Shown piece by piece: positions 10,148-20,337 of a stretch of 64,000 bases of DNA. The translations under genes and the position numbers were made by a program. A model generated the notes under the pieces. The model did no database searches, was not told where the DNA came from, and saw nothing but the letters and a program-made list of their open reading frames with translations. Numbering within the stretch: the stretch's first letter is position 1; each line of letters starts with the position of its first letter. The stretch is taken from contig NZ_CP015961.1 of NCBI RefSeq assembly GCF_001659785.1, forward strand, positions 2,480,001 through 2,544,000, written 5' to 3'. This DNA comes from Dietzia timorensis. GTDB lineage: Bacteria > Actinomycetota > Actinomycetes > Mycobacteriales > Mycobacteriaceae.

Positions 10148-10184
10148 GAACGGCACGCCGGTTCCGGGAACCGGCGTGCCGTTC
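10148..10184 (-). terminator. 37-bp near-perfect palindromic terminator
   Basis: GAACGGCACGCCGGTTCC (10148-10165) is matched base for base by GGAACCGGCGTGCCGTTC (10167-10184) around a single centre base, giving an 18-bp arm. It lies just after the 34 kDa antigen gene and before the perM-like gene on the minus strand. It should end the upstream transcript or act as a strong RNA hairpin; only a short T-containing stretch follows. Confidence 0.75.
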
Positions 10185-10201
10185 GTTATCCAGCCTGAGA
10201 T

Positions 10202-11665
10202 CTACTGGCCGGGGTAGCCTCCGGGCTGCTGGCCGTAGCCGCCCTGGTCGTATCCGCCGGGCTGCTGGCCGTAGCCACCCGGCTGCTGTCCGTAGGCGCT
10301 CTGCCCGTAGCCTCCGGGAGCCTGCCCGTAGCCACTTTGGCCATAACCACCTGCCTGCTGGCCCGGCGCCTGGTAACCGCCTTGCCCCTGGTATCCGCCT
10401 TGCTGACCCGGGCCACCAAATTGCTGGCTCGGTCCGCCGAACTGCTGCTGTTGCTGCGCTTGCTGGGCCTGCTGGGCCTGCTGGATGCGCTGCTGCTCTG
10501 CCTTCTGCGCCTTCCGCTCCGCAGACTTCTTCTTGAAGTCGTCGATCATCTCGTCGGTCGCGAACACAGAAGCGGCCAGCACGATGACGGCGAGGAAGCC
10601 GAGAATCAGGGTGAGAATGACGCCAAAGCCCCACGTAGACGAGCTGAACCCGAGTCCGGACTCGGGGGTGATGTTGCCGGCCCCGACGAGCTGGGACACG
10701 AAGAACGCGAGCCATGTACCCGCTGCGATAGCAAACGCAGGAATCCGCTGCTCACTGAACTTGATGGACAGCCCCGCAAGGATCGCCACGATGAGGAAGC
10801 CACCGTGCACCCAGGGGTATACGGCGAACCCGCTGATCGAAGTCTCATCACCGAGTGCGGAGAACGACTGGAATTCGAGGAATCCCATGAGGAAAGTGAG
10901 GGCGCCGAGTGCCGTCGCACCGATCGCGAGCCACTGAACGATCGTCAGCGGGGCCTTTGCCTCGGCAGGCGGGCCATACGTTGCCGCCTGACTAGGCGAA
11001 GACTGTTGCTGGCCGTAGCTGCCCGCAGCCTGGCCGGCACCGGCTGTCTGGCTCGCGTAGGCTGCTGCACCCAGCGCTGCCGAATCGTTCGACGAACTTT
11101 CTGCGGAAGCACCCGCCCCGGATGCGGCAGCGTAGCCCTGCGGCGAGCTGTACTGGGTGGTCGAGTCCGCGGCAGGCGTGTAGCCCTGCGGCGAGCTGAA
11201 CTGCGTCGTCGAGTCCGCGGCAGGCGTGTATCCCTGCGGCGAGCTGTACTGGGTGGTCGAGTCCGCGGCAGGCGTGTAGCCCTGCGGCGCGCTGTACTGC
11301 GTGGAAGACGTGCTTACGCTGGGCTCGTTACTCGGGTAACCGCCGGGAGCCGAGTGGGCACCGCCTTGCGGCTGAGAGTCGGCATTCCACTGCGAGGTGG
11401 GGGCCGAGCTGGAGCCGAGCGTCGAGGAGTCCCCGGCGACGCCCTGGCCATACCCGGGGTTGGAGCCGTAGCCGGCCGGATAGGAATCCGAGTGCGCTCC
11501 CCCCGTGTACGAACCGGAGGTGTGGCCTTCGTCCGCAGCATGCGCGCCGCGGAACCCATCGCCGTAATCGTTCGTCGCGGCGGGGAATGCATCGCTTCCG
11601 AATGCATCCCGCGAATAGCCGTCCGAGGGCTCACCTGCCGGACGCTGTCCGAAATTGTCAGTCAT
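10202..11665 (-). CDS. 34 kDa antigenic protein family (DUF5336) membrane protein
   Basis: A 487-residue homologue of mycobacterial Rv0954, by position and architecture. A long hydrophilic N-terminal region of Ser/Gly/Gln/Tyr-rich low complexity (residues 1-240) includes tandem 16-residue repeats. Four hydrophobic helices follow at about 250-395 (VQWLAIGATALGALTFLMGF is the first). A charged stretch with DDFKKKSAERKAQKAEQQRI then leads to a Gln/Gly/Tyr-rich tail of GYGQ-type repeats. Start ATG 11665 follows GAAGGAGTCCC. Rv0954 has been linked to the division complex; I infer the same general setting here. It is far longer than the about 300-residue mycobacterial protein because both disordered ends are expanded. 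Confidence 0.85.
   Translation of the reverse strand: MTDNFGQRPAGEPSDGYSRDAFGSDAFPAATNDYGDGFRGAHAADEGHTSGSYTGGAHSDSYPAGYGSNPGYGQGVAGDSSTLGSSSAPTSQWNADSQPQGGAHSAPGGYPSNEPSVSTSSTQYSAPQGYTPAADSTTQYSSPQGYTPAADSTTQFSSPQGYTPAADSTTQYSSPQGYAAASGAGASAESSSNDSAALGAAAYASQTAGAGQAAGSYGQQQSSPSQAATYGPPAEAKAPLTIVQWLAIGATALGALTFLMGFLEFQSFSALGDETSISGFAVYPWVHGGFLIVAILAGLSIKFSEQRIPAFAIAAGTWLAFFVSQLVGAGNITPESGLGFSSSTWGFGVILTLILGFLAVIVLAASVFATDEMIDDFKKKSAERKAQKAEQQRIQQAQQAQQAQQQQQFGGPSQQFGGPGQQGGYQGQGGYQAPGQQAGGYGQSGYGQAPGGYGQSAYGQQPGGYGQQPGGYDQGGYGQQPGGYPGQ
11132..11300 (-). repeat. 48-bp in-frame tandem repeat, about 3.5 copies
   Basis: Units start at 11132, 11180, 11228 and 11276 with an exact 48-bp period and a few base changes. 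Each encodes a 16-residue block of the type SSPQGYTPAADSTTQY in the 34 kDa antigen-like protein. Copy number is likely to vary between strains. Confidence 0.9.
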
Positions 11666-11740
11666 GGGACTCCTTCTCTTTAGTCTTTGCCCACCGTAAT
11701 AGCTGGAAAGCGCTCGCGAAACCATTAATCGCAAATGAGA

Positions 11741-11769
11741 ACGGGGCAGCCCGCATCGGACTGCCCCGT
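11741..11769 (-). terminator. sucCD intrinsic terminator
   Basis: ACGGGGCAG (11741-11749) pairs with CTGCCCCGT (11761-11769). On the minus strand the hairpin is followed by TCTCATTTGC. It lies 18 bases after the sucD stop. Confidence 0.75.
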
Positions 11770-11786
11770 CATCGACGACCGCCTAC

Positions 11787-12689
<903 letters not shown>

Positions 12690-12705
12690 GTGAAGTCTCT
12701 CGTCC

Positions 12706-13869
12706 TTACTTGGCGGCCAGCTCGGCGGCCTTGTCGGCGCCCTCGTCCATGGTGGCGGACTGGGTCACGATCGGGTGGTTGGCTTCTTCGAGGATGCGGC
12801 GACCCTCTTCGACGTTGTTTCCGTCGAGTCGGACGACGAGCGGCTTGGTGGCCTCGTCGCCGAGGATCTCCAGCGCCTTGACGATGCCGTTCGCCACGGC
12901 ATCGCACGCGGTGATGCCACCGAAGACGTTGACGAAGACGCTCTTGACCTGGTCGTCACCGAGAATGACGTCGAGGCCCGCAGCCATGACCTCTGCAGAG
13001 GCGCCGCCACCGATGTCGAGGAAGTTCGCCGGCTTGACGCCCTTGTGCTTCTCACCTGCGTAGGCGACGACGTCGAGAGTCGACATCACGAGGCCGGCAC
13101 CGTTACCGATGATGCCCACCTCGCCGTCGAGCTTGACGTAGTTGAGGTCGTTCTCCTTGGCCTTGAGCTCGAGCGGATCGGTCGAGCCCGCATCGGCGAA
13201 CTCGGCGATCGACTCCTGACGGAACTCGGCGTTCTCGTCCAGCGTGACCTTGCCGTCGAGCGCGAGGATCTGGTCGTCCGGGGTGCGCACGAGCGGGTTG
13301 ACCTCGACGAGGGTGGTGTCTTCCTTGACGAAGACCTCGTAGAGCTTCGCGATCGTCTTGGCCGCAGAGTCCAGGACCTCTTCCGGGAGATGGCCGGCTG
13401 CGGCGATCTCGCGCGCCTTGGCTTCGTCCACACCCTCGGTCGGGTCGATGTTGATCCGAGCGAGACGATCCGGGGAGTTCTTCGCAACCTCCTCGATCTC
13501 CATGCCACCCTCGACCGAGCACATCGCCAGGTAGTTACGGTTCGCACGATCGAGCAGGAAGGAGATGTAGTACTCCTCCTTGATATCCGACGCCTCGGCA
13601 ACCAGGAGCTTCTTCACGACGTGGCCCTTGATATCGAGACCGAGGATGTCCTCGGCGTGGGCCTTTGCGTCGGCAGGGTTGTCCGCCAGCTTGACGCCGC
13701 CGGCCTTGCCTCGACCGCCGACCTTGACCTGAGCCTTGACTACAACGCTCTTGCCAATTTCCTGCGCGATCTGCTCTGCCTCTTCTGCAGTATCCGCGAC
13801 GCGCCCGGGGGTGGTGGGTACGTCGTGCTTCGCGAAGAGAGCCTTTGCCTGGTATTCGAAGAGATCCAT
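12706..13869 (-). CDS. sucC: Succinyl-CoA synthetase beta subunit
   Basis: SucC (387 residues) carries the ATP-grasp nucleotide site of succinyl-CoA synthetase. It starts [20 protein letters not shown] and includes [29 protein letters not shown] and the C-terminal [20 protein letters not shown] and [16 protein letters not shown]. The start at 13869 is set by this conserved N-terminus; the open frame continues 25 codons upstream without homology. It forms an operon with sucD. Confidence 0.97.
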   Translation of the reverse strand: MDLFEYQAKALFAKHDVPTTPGRVADTAEEAEQIAQEIGKSVVVKAQVKVGGRGKAGGVKLADNPADAKAHAEDILGLDIKGHVVKKLLVAEASDIKEEYYISFLLDRANRNYLAMCSVEGGMEIEEVAKNSPDRLARINIDPTEGVDEAKAREIAAAGHLPEEVLDSAAKTIAKLYEVFVKEDTTLVEVNPLVRTPDDQILALDGKVTLDENAEFRQESIAEFADAGSTDPLELKAKENDLNYVKLDGEVGIIGNGAGLVMSTLDVVAYAGEKHKGVKPANFLDIGGGASAEVMAAGLDVILGDDQVKSVFVNVFGGITACDAVANGIVKALEILGDEATKPLVVRLDGNNVEEGRRILEEANHPIVTQSATMDEGADKAAELAAK

Positions 13870-14333
13870 CAGCTCACCATCTTGACATGTTGATTTTCTC
13901 GGCACCGGGTCGGGAACCGAGTCCAGCCTCAACTTTAACCCCATTGCTGAATGCGCGCATCGAGTGACCTGTCATCCCCCTGAGGCACCGCCGTTGCTCG
14001 CGCCCGATAGCTGACCGACCAGGGGTTACTCGACCGCGTCGGACAGGCTCCACAGTGGAAAGCTGTGCACGGTTGCGAGAACCGGCGGCGTGAGGGGTTG
14101 CGCGAAGCAAGCATCGCCAACAACCGAATGTGACCATCGCCATATGCCGACCCTTATCGAAACAAACAGCAGGTAAACGAGTGGCCGCTGTTATTCGTGT
14201 TGCAGAAGTCTTTTAGACAAGCGGGCGCGCGTGGGCGTTGGTCCCGAATCAGCTTGAACCGGGCCGCGAGTGCGGCTACGTTAAGACGTTGTTAGTGATC
14301 ACGAAACGATCACGGGAAGGCCTCGGGTGCGTA
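13870..14333. other. 464-bp intergenic region between sucC and the M23 peptidase gene
   Basis: No gene is supported here; the short frames that cross it have no recognisable protein. It must hold the divergent promoters of sucCD (minus) and the peptidase gene (plus). An inverted repeat GTGATC-ACGAAAC-GATCAC at 14295-14313, about 20 bases before the peptidase start, could be an operator or part of the leader. I looked for a ydaO-type riboswitch and did not find its conserved elements. Confidence 0.5.
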
Positions 14334-15461
14334 ATGGGACGCCAGAAAACAGATGTAAGTGAGCTCGCAGAGCGCATGCGCATCGACTCTGGCGACCCCG
14401 AACGGTCTCCCCGCAAGGCAGCTTCTCACCGCGTCCCCGGCCCATCGGGTTCGATGAAGTCACGGGCGGCCGTAGTGGCGGTCGCTGCAGGCGCGTCGTT
14501 CGCAGCATATAACGGCGCCAACGTCGGCGGAGCTTCGCAATCCGAGGCTGACGTGCTGTTCCTGGCCAGCGGTGAGACGCGCGCCGGCGGTACCGCGGAG
14601 GCCGAGGCCGCTCCGGTCGCCGATGAGGTCCAGTGGGATCCGGCCCAGGACGATTCCGTCATCACGTCCTTATACGAAGGACAGACGAAAAACGTCGAGC
14701 GCGAGGTCTTAGAGGAACTCGACCGCCGTCCGAAGATCGTCGCACCTGCCGTGGGCACGTTCACTTCCGGGTACGGGCAGCGCTGGGGCGAGATGCACGG
14801 CGGGATAGATATCGCCAACGAGACGAACACCCCGATCGTCGCCGCAACCAACGGCGTCGTCATCGATGCTGGCCCTGCCCAGGGTTTCGGGCAGTGGGTG
14901 CGCATTATGGGTGACGACGGAGTGATGACCGTTTACGGTCACCTTGAATCAATCGACACCGAAAAGGGTCAACGCGTCTCGGCCGGCGATCACATCGCCG
15001 GAATGGGAAACCGCGGATTCTCAACCGGCACCCATCTGCATTTCGAGGTGTGGGAGAACGAAGGAAAGCAGCGCGTTGATCCGCTCCCCTGGCTGATCCA
15101 GAACGGGGTCGACCTCAGTTCGGTCGGTTCGATCGGCGAGGCCGCCGAGAACATTGCGCTCCCGGGATCCACGGACCCGGCCAGTATTGCCGCCTCTGTC
15201 GCGGGTTCGCTTGTTCCCGATCCTGCCAACGAGACCGGCGCCCCCGGTCTGGAGGAAAGCCTCCGCTCAACCGTCGTCGGCGATGCGGGTGAGAACACGC
15301 AGGAGCTCATCGCGCTCGCTTCGGGGCAGACCCGTGCCTCCGGGCGGGACGCGACCATCGGTCCGGTCGGCGTGATCGCGGGCAAGCCGCGCGCCACTGC
15401 ACCCAAGAAGGGCGCGTCGGCGACGAGCACCCCGTCCCTGAGTGCCATCGGCTCGAAGTAG
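14334..15461 (+). CDS. M23 family peptidoglycan endopeptidase
   Basis: A 375-residue exported LytM-type zinc peptidase. The first 40 residues are hydrophilic (MGRQKTDVSELAERMRIDSG). A weakly hydrophobic signal or anchor follows at about 45-65 (AAVVAVAAGASFAAYNGANV). The peptidase domain has TSGYGQRWGEMHGGIDIANE, with the His and Asp zinc ligands, and GTHLHFEVWEN, with the HxH motif. A 150-residue Ala/Ser/Gly-rich tail follows. The product is expected to cut peptide cross-links in the cell wall or to regulate such enzymes. The gene matches the position of Rv0950c, between sucC and uvrD1. Start ATG 14334 was chosen because MGRQ is the first convincing residue run; the frame stays open 32 codons upstream. 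Confidence 0.88.
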   Translation: MGRQKTDVSELAERMRIDSGDPERSPRKAASHRVPGPSGSMKSRAAVVAVAAGASFAAYNGANVGGASQSEADVLFLASGETRAGGTAEAEAAPVADEVQWDPAQDDSVITSLYEGQTKNVEREVLEELDRRPKIVAPAVGTFTSGYGQRWGEMHGGIDIANETNTPIVAATNGVVIDAGPAQGFGQWVRIMGDDGVMTVYGHLESIDTEKGQRVSAGDHIAGMGNRGFSTGTHLHFEVWENEGKQRVDPLPWLIQNGVDLSSVGSIGEAAENIALPGSTDPASIAASVAGSLVPDPANETGAPGLEESLRSTVVGDAGENTQELIALASGQTRASGRDATIGPVGVIAGKPRATAPKKGASATSTPSLSAIGSK

Positions 15462-15479
15462 TTTCCCTCACGCGGTAGC

Positions 15480-15499
15480 GCGGCGGATGTTCCCGCCGC
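15480..15499. terminator. Possible convergent hairpin
   Basis: GCGGCGG (15480-15486) pairs with CCGCCGC (15493-15499) around ATGTTC, in the 57-bp gap between the convergent M23 and pcrA genes. There is no U run, so this is a weak call. Confidence 0.35.
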
Positions 15500-15518
15500 A
15501 TGCGGACCACGTCGAGCG

Positions 15519-18053
15519 CTACAGCTTGGTCATCGGCACGCCGCCGATCAGCATGAGTTGCACCGTTCCGTAGTCACCGAAGTCTATCCGTGCTCGGGCG
15601 GTCGTCCCCGATCCTTCCACAGCCACGACCTTGCCGAGTCCGTACTTGTCGTGATTGACGCGGTCCCCGAGCTCGAGCTCCAGCGCCGGCTTCTTCGGCG
15701 CGGCCTTCGGAATGCCGCGGGAGCTTCCTCCACCGAAACGACTGCCGCCCGCCCCGGCCGCACCGATTCCGCCGAAACCGCCAGAGTCCTGGCCGAATCG
15801 CCTGGGCGCGGAATAGTCGCTGTCGATAAAGGACGAACGCTGCGGTTCCTCACGCTCCCATTCCACGACGCTGTCGGGGATCTCGCCGAAGAATCGTGAC
15901 GGTGGGTTGGTCATCGGCTGACCGTATGTCGAGCGCAACATCGCCCTGGAAATGTATAGACGCTGGCGTGCCCTGGTAATGCCCACGTAAGCCAGCCGGC
16001 GTTCCTCCGCCAGTTCCGCGGGATCCCCGAGCGCACGCATGTGCGGAAAGAGCCCGTCCTCCCAACCGACGAGGAAGACCGCCGGAAATTCCAGCCCCTT
16101 GGCGGTGTGCAGGGTCATCAACGTGACCTCGCCCGCATCATCCTCCGGAATCTCGTCGGCATCGGCGACGAGCGACACGCGCTCGAGGAACGCCTCCAGC
16201 GACCCTGGAACCGCAAGCCCCTCGTCCAGCTCTGCATCGAGCGCGTCCTCTCCACCCGATTCGCCGGGAACCTCGTCCGCAGAGCGTCGCAGAGCGGCCT
16301 CCGAGGAGAATTCACGCGCCACTCCCACGAGTTCTTCGAGGTTATCGAGACGCGTCCCGTCCTGCGGATCGTTCGATCCCTGCAGGGCATCGCGGTAGCC
16401 GGAGGCGTCGAGCACGGCATCGAGGAGATCGCCGATATCGGGAAGCGAGCCTTCCCCAGCCGCATGCCCATCCCCCTCAAGGCGTCCGCGGAGTCCATCA
16501 GTCATCTCCACGAACGCCGCAATGGACTTGACCGCGCGCGGCCCGAGGCCGGAGACCTTGCCTTCAGCCGCATCGCGAAGCGCCGAACCGAAGCCGATCT
16601 GCCGCACGTCCGCGTGGGCGACCACGGCCTGCTCGGCCTTGTCCCCGATGCCGCGCCTCGGGGTGTTGATGATGCGCCTGAGCGAGACGGTGTCTTCCGG
16701 GTTGAGCAGAATGCGGAGGTATGCGACGGCGTCCCGCACCTCTTTGCGCTCGTAGAAGCGGAGTCCGCCGACGACTTTGTACGGGATACCCAGGCGGATA
16801 AAGATGTCCTCGAGCACGCGCGAGGAGTTGTTCGTGCGGTAGAAGACCGCGATGTCTGAGTAGTTCAGGTCTCCTGAATCGACGAGGCGATCGACCTCGC
16901 CCGCGACGAAACGAGCTTCGTCGTGTTCGTTGTCGGCGACGTACGCGGTGATCGCCGAGCCCTCGTCCGACGCGGTCCACAGATTTTTCGGACGGCGCCC
17001 CTCGTTGCGGGAGATGACGGCGTTTGCCGCCGAGAGGATCGTCTGCGTCGAGCGGTAGTTCTGCTCGAGAAGAATCGTCTCCGCATTGGGGAAGTCCTGC
17101 TCGAAGTCCTCGATATTGCGGATTGTCGCGCCGCGGAACGCGTAGATCGACTGGTCCGCATCGCCCACGACGCACAGTTCGGACGGCGGAACCGAGAACT
17201 CCGGCTCCTCCTTGCCCTGTTCGCTCGCCCCGCCGCCGACGATGGTGCGGACGAGCACGTACTGGGCGTGGTTGGTGTCCTGATACTCGTCGACCATGAC
17301 ATGGCGGAAGCGGCGCCGATAGTATTCGGCGACCGGAGGATTGTTGCGGAGTAGGTCGACCGTTTCGCCGATGAGGTCGTCGAAGTCGAAGGCATTCGCC
17401 GAGCGCAGGCGCGCGGCGTACTCGATATAGACGGCTGCGATCGTCTGCGCGTTTCGGTCGCCGTCTTCCATCGCGATATCCATTGCCCGCTCCGGCGAGA
17501 CGAGCTCGTTCTTGTGATTCGAGATGGAGTTGGCGAGGTACCGCGGGGTGTACTTCTTGACGTCGAGGCCCTGCTCCTTGGCGATGATGCCGAGCAGCCG
17601 GCGCGCGTCGTCCCCGTCGTAGATCGAGAAGTTCGAATTGCGACCCGGGACAAGCTCGTATTGCGCGCGCAGGATGCGCACACAGATCGAGTGGAACGTG
17701 GCGACCCACATCCGCGAGGCTTCCGGACCGACGAGATCGGCGACACGCTCGCGCATTTCCGCAGCCGCCTTGTTGGTGAAGGTGATGGCCAGGATCTGCC
17801 CCGGGTGCGCCCCGCCCGCGGCGAGCAGGTAGGCGATGCGGCGAGTGAGCACGCTGGTCTTGCCAGAGCCGGCCCCCGCGACGATGAGCAGCGGCCCGCC
17901 ACGGTGCTCCACGGCCTTACGTTGCTGCGGGTTGAGCCCCTCGACAAGGCGCTCCACGTAGCCCGATCCCCCATTGCCGCCTTGGGTCCGGGCGGACGTG
18001 GCCACGGTGGCGGACGAATGAGCTGCGGAATTCGGGTCTGTGCGTGGAGACAT
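15519..18053 (-). CDS. pcrA: UvrD/PcrA-type superfamily 1 DNA helicase
   Basis: An 844-residue 3'-5' DNA helicase for repair and replication restart, equal in position to mycobacterial UvrD1. All SF1 motifs are visible: IVAGAGSGKTSVLTRRIAYL (Walker A), VDEYQDTNHAQY (Walker B), VVGDADQSIYAFRGA, NYRSTQTILSAANAV, VTLMTLHTAKGLEFPAVFLV and EERRLAYVGITRARQRLYIS. The C-terminal domain (ELGDRVNHDKYGLGKVVAVE) is the Tudor-like module that binds RNA polymerase in PcrA. The first 35 residues are a non-conserved Ser/Thr-rich extension. The gene is divergent from the chorismate mutase gene. Confidence 0.96.
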   Translation of the reverse strand: MSPRTDPNSAAHSSATVATSARTQGGNGGSGYVERLVEGLNPQQRKAVEHRGGPLLIVAGAGSGKTSVLTRRIAYLLAAGGAHPGQILAITFTNKAAAEMRERVADLVGPEASRMWVATFHSICVRILRAQYELVPGRNSNFSIYDGDDARRLLGIIAKEQGLDVKKYTPRYLANSISNHKNELVSPERAMDIAMEDGDRNAQTIAAVYIEYAARLRSANAFDFDDLIGETVDLLRNNPPVAEYYRRRFRHVMVDEYQDTNHAQYVLVRTIVGGGASEQGKEEPEFSVPPSELCVVGDADQSIYAFRGATIRNIEDFEQDFPNAETILLEQNYRSTQTILSAANAVISRNEGRRPKNLWTASDEGSAITAYVADNEHDEARFVAGEVDRLVDSGDLNYSDIAVFYRTNNSSRVLEDIFIRLGIPYKVVGGLRFYERKEVRDAVAYLRILLNPEDTVSLRRIINTPRRGIGDKAEQAVVAHADVRQIGFGSALRDAAEGKVSGLGPRAVKSIAAFVEMTDGLRGRLEGDGHAAGEGSLPDIGDLLDAVLDASGYRDALQGSNDPQDGTRLDNLEELVGVAREFSSEAALRRSADEVPGESGGEDALDAELDEGLAVPGSLEAFLERVSLVADADEIPEDDAGEVTLMTLHTAKGLEFPAVFLVGWEDGLFPHMRALGDPAELAEERRLAYVGITRARQRLYISRAMLRSTYGQPMTNPPSRFFGEIPDSVVEWEREEPQRSSFIDSDYSAPRRFGQDSGGFGGIGAAGAGGSRFGGGSSRGIPKAAPKKPALELELGDRVNHDKYGLGKVVAVEGSGTTARARIDFGDYGTVQLMLIGGVPMTKL

Positions 18054-18134
18054 GATGCATGTAGGTTACCGCCCGGGTGCGACATTCCGGGTACTCGCTC
18101 CGGCGTCAGCCTTTCGCACATTAGGCTGTAGTCC

Positions 18135-18452
18135 ATGAGTGATGCCGCCTCCGAGAACACGCCGAACGGCGACGCCTCTGTCGACCCCGCGGGTACCGAC
18201 GATCCTCTGTCCGAGGCCGAGATCCAGCAGCTGCGCCAGGAGATCGACAGCCTCGACGCCCAGATCCTCGCGTCGGTCAAGCGCCGCGCGGAAGTGTCGC
18301 GACTCATCGGTAAGACACGCATGGCCTCCGGCGGTACCCGGTTGGTGCATACGCGGGAACTCAAGGTCTACGAACGCTTCTCAGAGCTCGGCGAGGAAGG
18401 ACGCATGCTCGCCTCGCTGCTGCTGCGTCTCGGCCGCGGCCGTCTCGGTTAA
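18135..18452 (+). CDS. AroQ-type chorismate mutase (intracellular)
   Basis: A 105-residue all-helical AroQ chorismate mutase that converts chorismate to prephenate. Recognisable blocks are [20 protein letters not shown] and [20 protein letters not shown], and the C-terminus [11 protein letters not shown] is nearly that of M. tuberculosis Rv0948c. There is no signal peptide, so it is the cytosolic form that works with DAHP synthase in mycobacteria. The first 30 residues are polar and probably disordered. It lies between pcrA (divergent) and pgi. Confidence 0.92.
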   Translation: MSDAASENTPNGDASVDPAGTDDPLSEAEIQQLRQEIDSLDAQILASVKRRAEVSRLIGKTRMASGGTRLVHTRELKVYERFSELGEEGRMLASLLLRLGRGRLG

Positions 18453-18598
18453 GTTGCAGGTGGGCGCGGTCTGCGCCCGCGTGCCCGGCGAAGTACGTCC
18501 GCCGTCATTATTGTGGGTTGTTGAGGGCGCGAGCCGAGGGCGCGGAGGCCTTCCGTTCGAGCCTGTGCGACCTCGAATCCTTTGCTAGGAGAACAGCG

Positions 18599-20281
18599 AT
18601 GAACGCTCAGCCACCCGCGGCTGCAGCCACCGATATCTCGACGACACCGGAGTGGGACGCGGTGGGCGATGCCGTCGCCGAGCTCGCCGACACATCGCTG
18701 CGCGAACTGTTCGCCGCCGACGGCGGGCGGGCCGGTAAGTTCACCATCCACGCCTGCGATCTGCACGTGGATTTCTCCAAGAATCTCATCACCGAATCGA
18801 TCGCTACGAAGCTGTTCGCGCTCGCGAAGCGCGCCGATGTCGCGGGCAAACGCGATGAGATGTTCGCAGGCAGACACATCAACACCACCGAGGACCGCGC
18901 GGTCCTCCACACCGCGTTGCGCCTGCCCCGAGGCGAGGAGCTGTCCGTCGATGGGCAAGACGTCGCGGCCGACGTGCACGCGGTGCTTGCGCAGATGCGC
19001 ACCTTCGCCGAGCGGGTGCGTTCCGGCGAATGGAAGGGGCACACGGGCCGGGATATCGACACGGTTGTCGGCATCGGCATCGGCGGCTCGGATCTCGGCC
19101 CCGTGATGGTCGACAAGGCGCTTCGCGCTTACCAGACTGCGGGCATTCGCGCCCGGTACGTGTCGAACGTCGACCCGGCGGACCTCACCGCAGTGCTCGC
19201 GGAGATCGATCCGGCGAGCACGCTCGTCGTCATCGCGTCAAAGACCTTCACCACGCAGGAAACCCTCACCAATGCGCACGCGATGCGCAGGCACTTCGTC
19301 GCCGAGCTCGGGGACGAGTCGGCCGTGGCCAAGCATTTCGTGGCCGTGTCCACCGCGGCGGACAAGGTTGCCGAGTTCGGGATCGACACGAACCACATGT
19401 TCGAGTTCTGGGACTGGGTCGGCGGCCGCTATTCGGTGGATTCGGCAATAGGGCTGACGTGCATGCTCACCGCGGGCCCCGAGGCGTTCGACGAGTTCCT
19501 CGCCGGTTTCCACGCGATGGACACGCACTTCGCCACGGCGCCGACGCGGGAGAATCTTCCCATCATCATGGGTCTACTCGGCGTCTGGTATTCGGACTTC
19601 CTCGGCGCCCAGTCCACGGCGGTGATCCCCTATTCCGAGGACCTGTCGCGCTTCCCCGCCTACCTGCAACAGCTCACCATGGAGTCGCTCGGCAAGTCGG
19701 TGCGGCTCGACGGCGCGGACGTCGCCTACCCCACCGGCCAGGTGTGGTGGGGCGAGCCCGGCACCAACGGCCAACACGCGTTCTTCCAGCTTCTCCACCA
19801 GGGCACCCAGCTCGTGCCGGTCGACTTCATCGGTTTCGCGAATCCGGCCGAGGACGTGCAGACCTCGGACGGTTCCGGCTCGATGCACGACCTGCTCATG
19901 AGTAACTTCTTCGCACAGTCGCGCGTACTCGCGTTCGGCAAGACCGAGGACGAGATCCTCGCCGAGGACGTACCCGCAGACCTTGCCCCGCACAAGGTGA
20001 TGCCCGGCAACCGCCCCTCGACAACCGTGCTCGCGCCGCGCCTCACCCCGGGCGTGCTCGGCCAGCTCATCGCCCTCTACGAGCACATCGTGTTCGTACA
20101 GGCCGCCATCTGGGGCATCAACGCGTTCGACCAATGGGGCGTGGAGCTGGGCAAGAAGCAGGCAGGGCAACTACTCCCATATCTGACGTCGGACGCAGCC
20201 CCTACCAAGGGCGCCGCCGCCTTCGACGGTTCCACGGACGCACTGCTCGCCGCCTACCGCTCCGCCCGCGGCCGGTCGTAG
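18599..20281 (+). CDS. pgi: Glucose-6-phosphate isomerase
   Basis: Pgi (560 residues) interconverts glucose-6-phosphate and fructose-6-phosphate. Signature blocks are [69 protein letters not shown] and the Lys-containing [12 protein letters not shown]. Start ATG 18599 follows CTAGGAGAACAGCG, a clear ribosome-binding site; the frame stays open 27 codons upstream without homology. It stands in the conserved block next to the chorismate mutase gene. Confidence 0.97.
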   Translation: MNAQPPAAAATDISTTPEWDAVGDAVAELADTSLRELFAADGGRAGKFTIHACDLHVDFSKNLITESIATKLFALAKRADVAGKRDEMFAGRHINTTEDRAVLHTALRLPRGEELSVDGQDVAADVHAVLAQMRTFAERVRSGEWKGHTGRDIDTVVGIGIGGSDLGPVMVDKALRAYQTAGIRARYVSNVDPADLTAVLAEIDPASTLVVIASKTFTTQETLTNAHAMRRHFVAELGDESAVAKHFVAVSTAADKVAEFGIDTNHMFEFWDWVGGRYSVDSAIGLTCMLTAGPEAFDEFLAGFHAMDTHFATAPTRENLPIIMGLLGVWYSDFLGAQSTAVIPYSEDLSRFPAYLQQLTMESLGKSVRLDGADVAYPTGQVWWGEPGTNGQHAFFQLLHQGTQLVPVDFIGFANPAEDVQTSDGSGSMHDLLMSNFFAQSRVLAFGKTEDEILAEDVPADLAPHKVMPGNRPSTTVLAPRLTPGVLGQLIALYEHIVFVQAAIWGINAFDQWGVELGKKQAGQLLPYLTSDAAPTKGAAAFDGSTDALLAAYRSARGRS

Positions 20282-20337
20282 ACCGCATCCCGTCGGCCAC
20301 TCGCGCGCCTTGAATGTCGCGCCAGACTGTCCGCAGG

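Noticed and set aside
11132-11300. Regular 48-bp repeats considered as a CRISPR array
   Set aside because: There are no unique spacers; units are head to tail, in frame, and encode a protein repeat.
10337-11683. 448-residue plus-strand frame
   Set aside because: It mirrors the repeat-rich 34 kDa antigen gene; its apparent repeats come from the tandem repeat on the other strand.
13870-14333. ydaO (cyclic-di-AMP) riboswitch ahead of the peptidoglycan peptidase
   Set aside because: Such riboswitches often precede cell-wall hydrolases in actinobacteria, but the conserved sequence elements are not present here.
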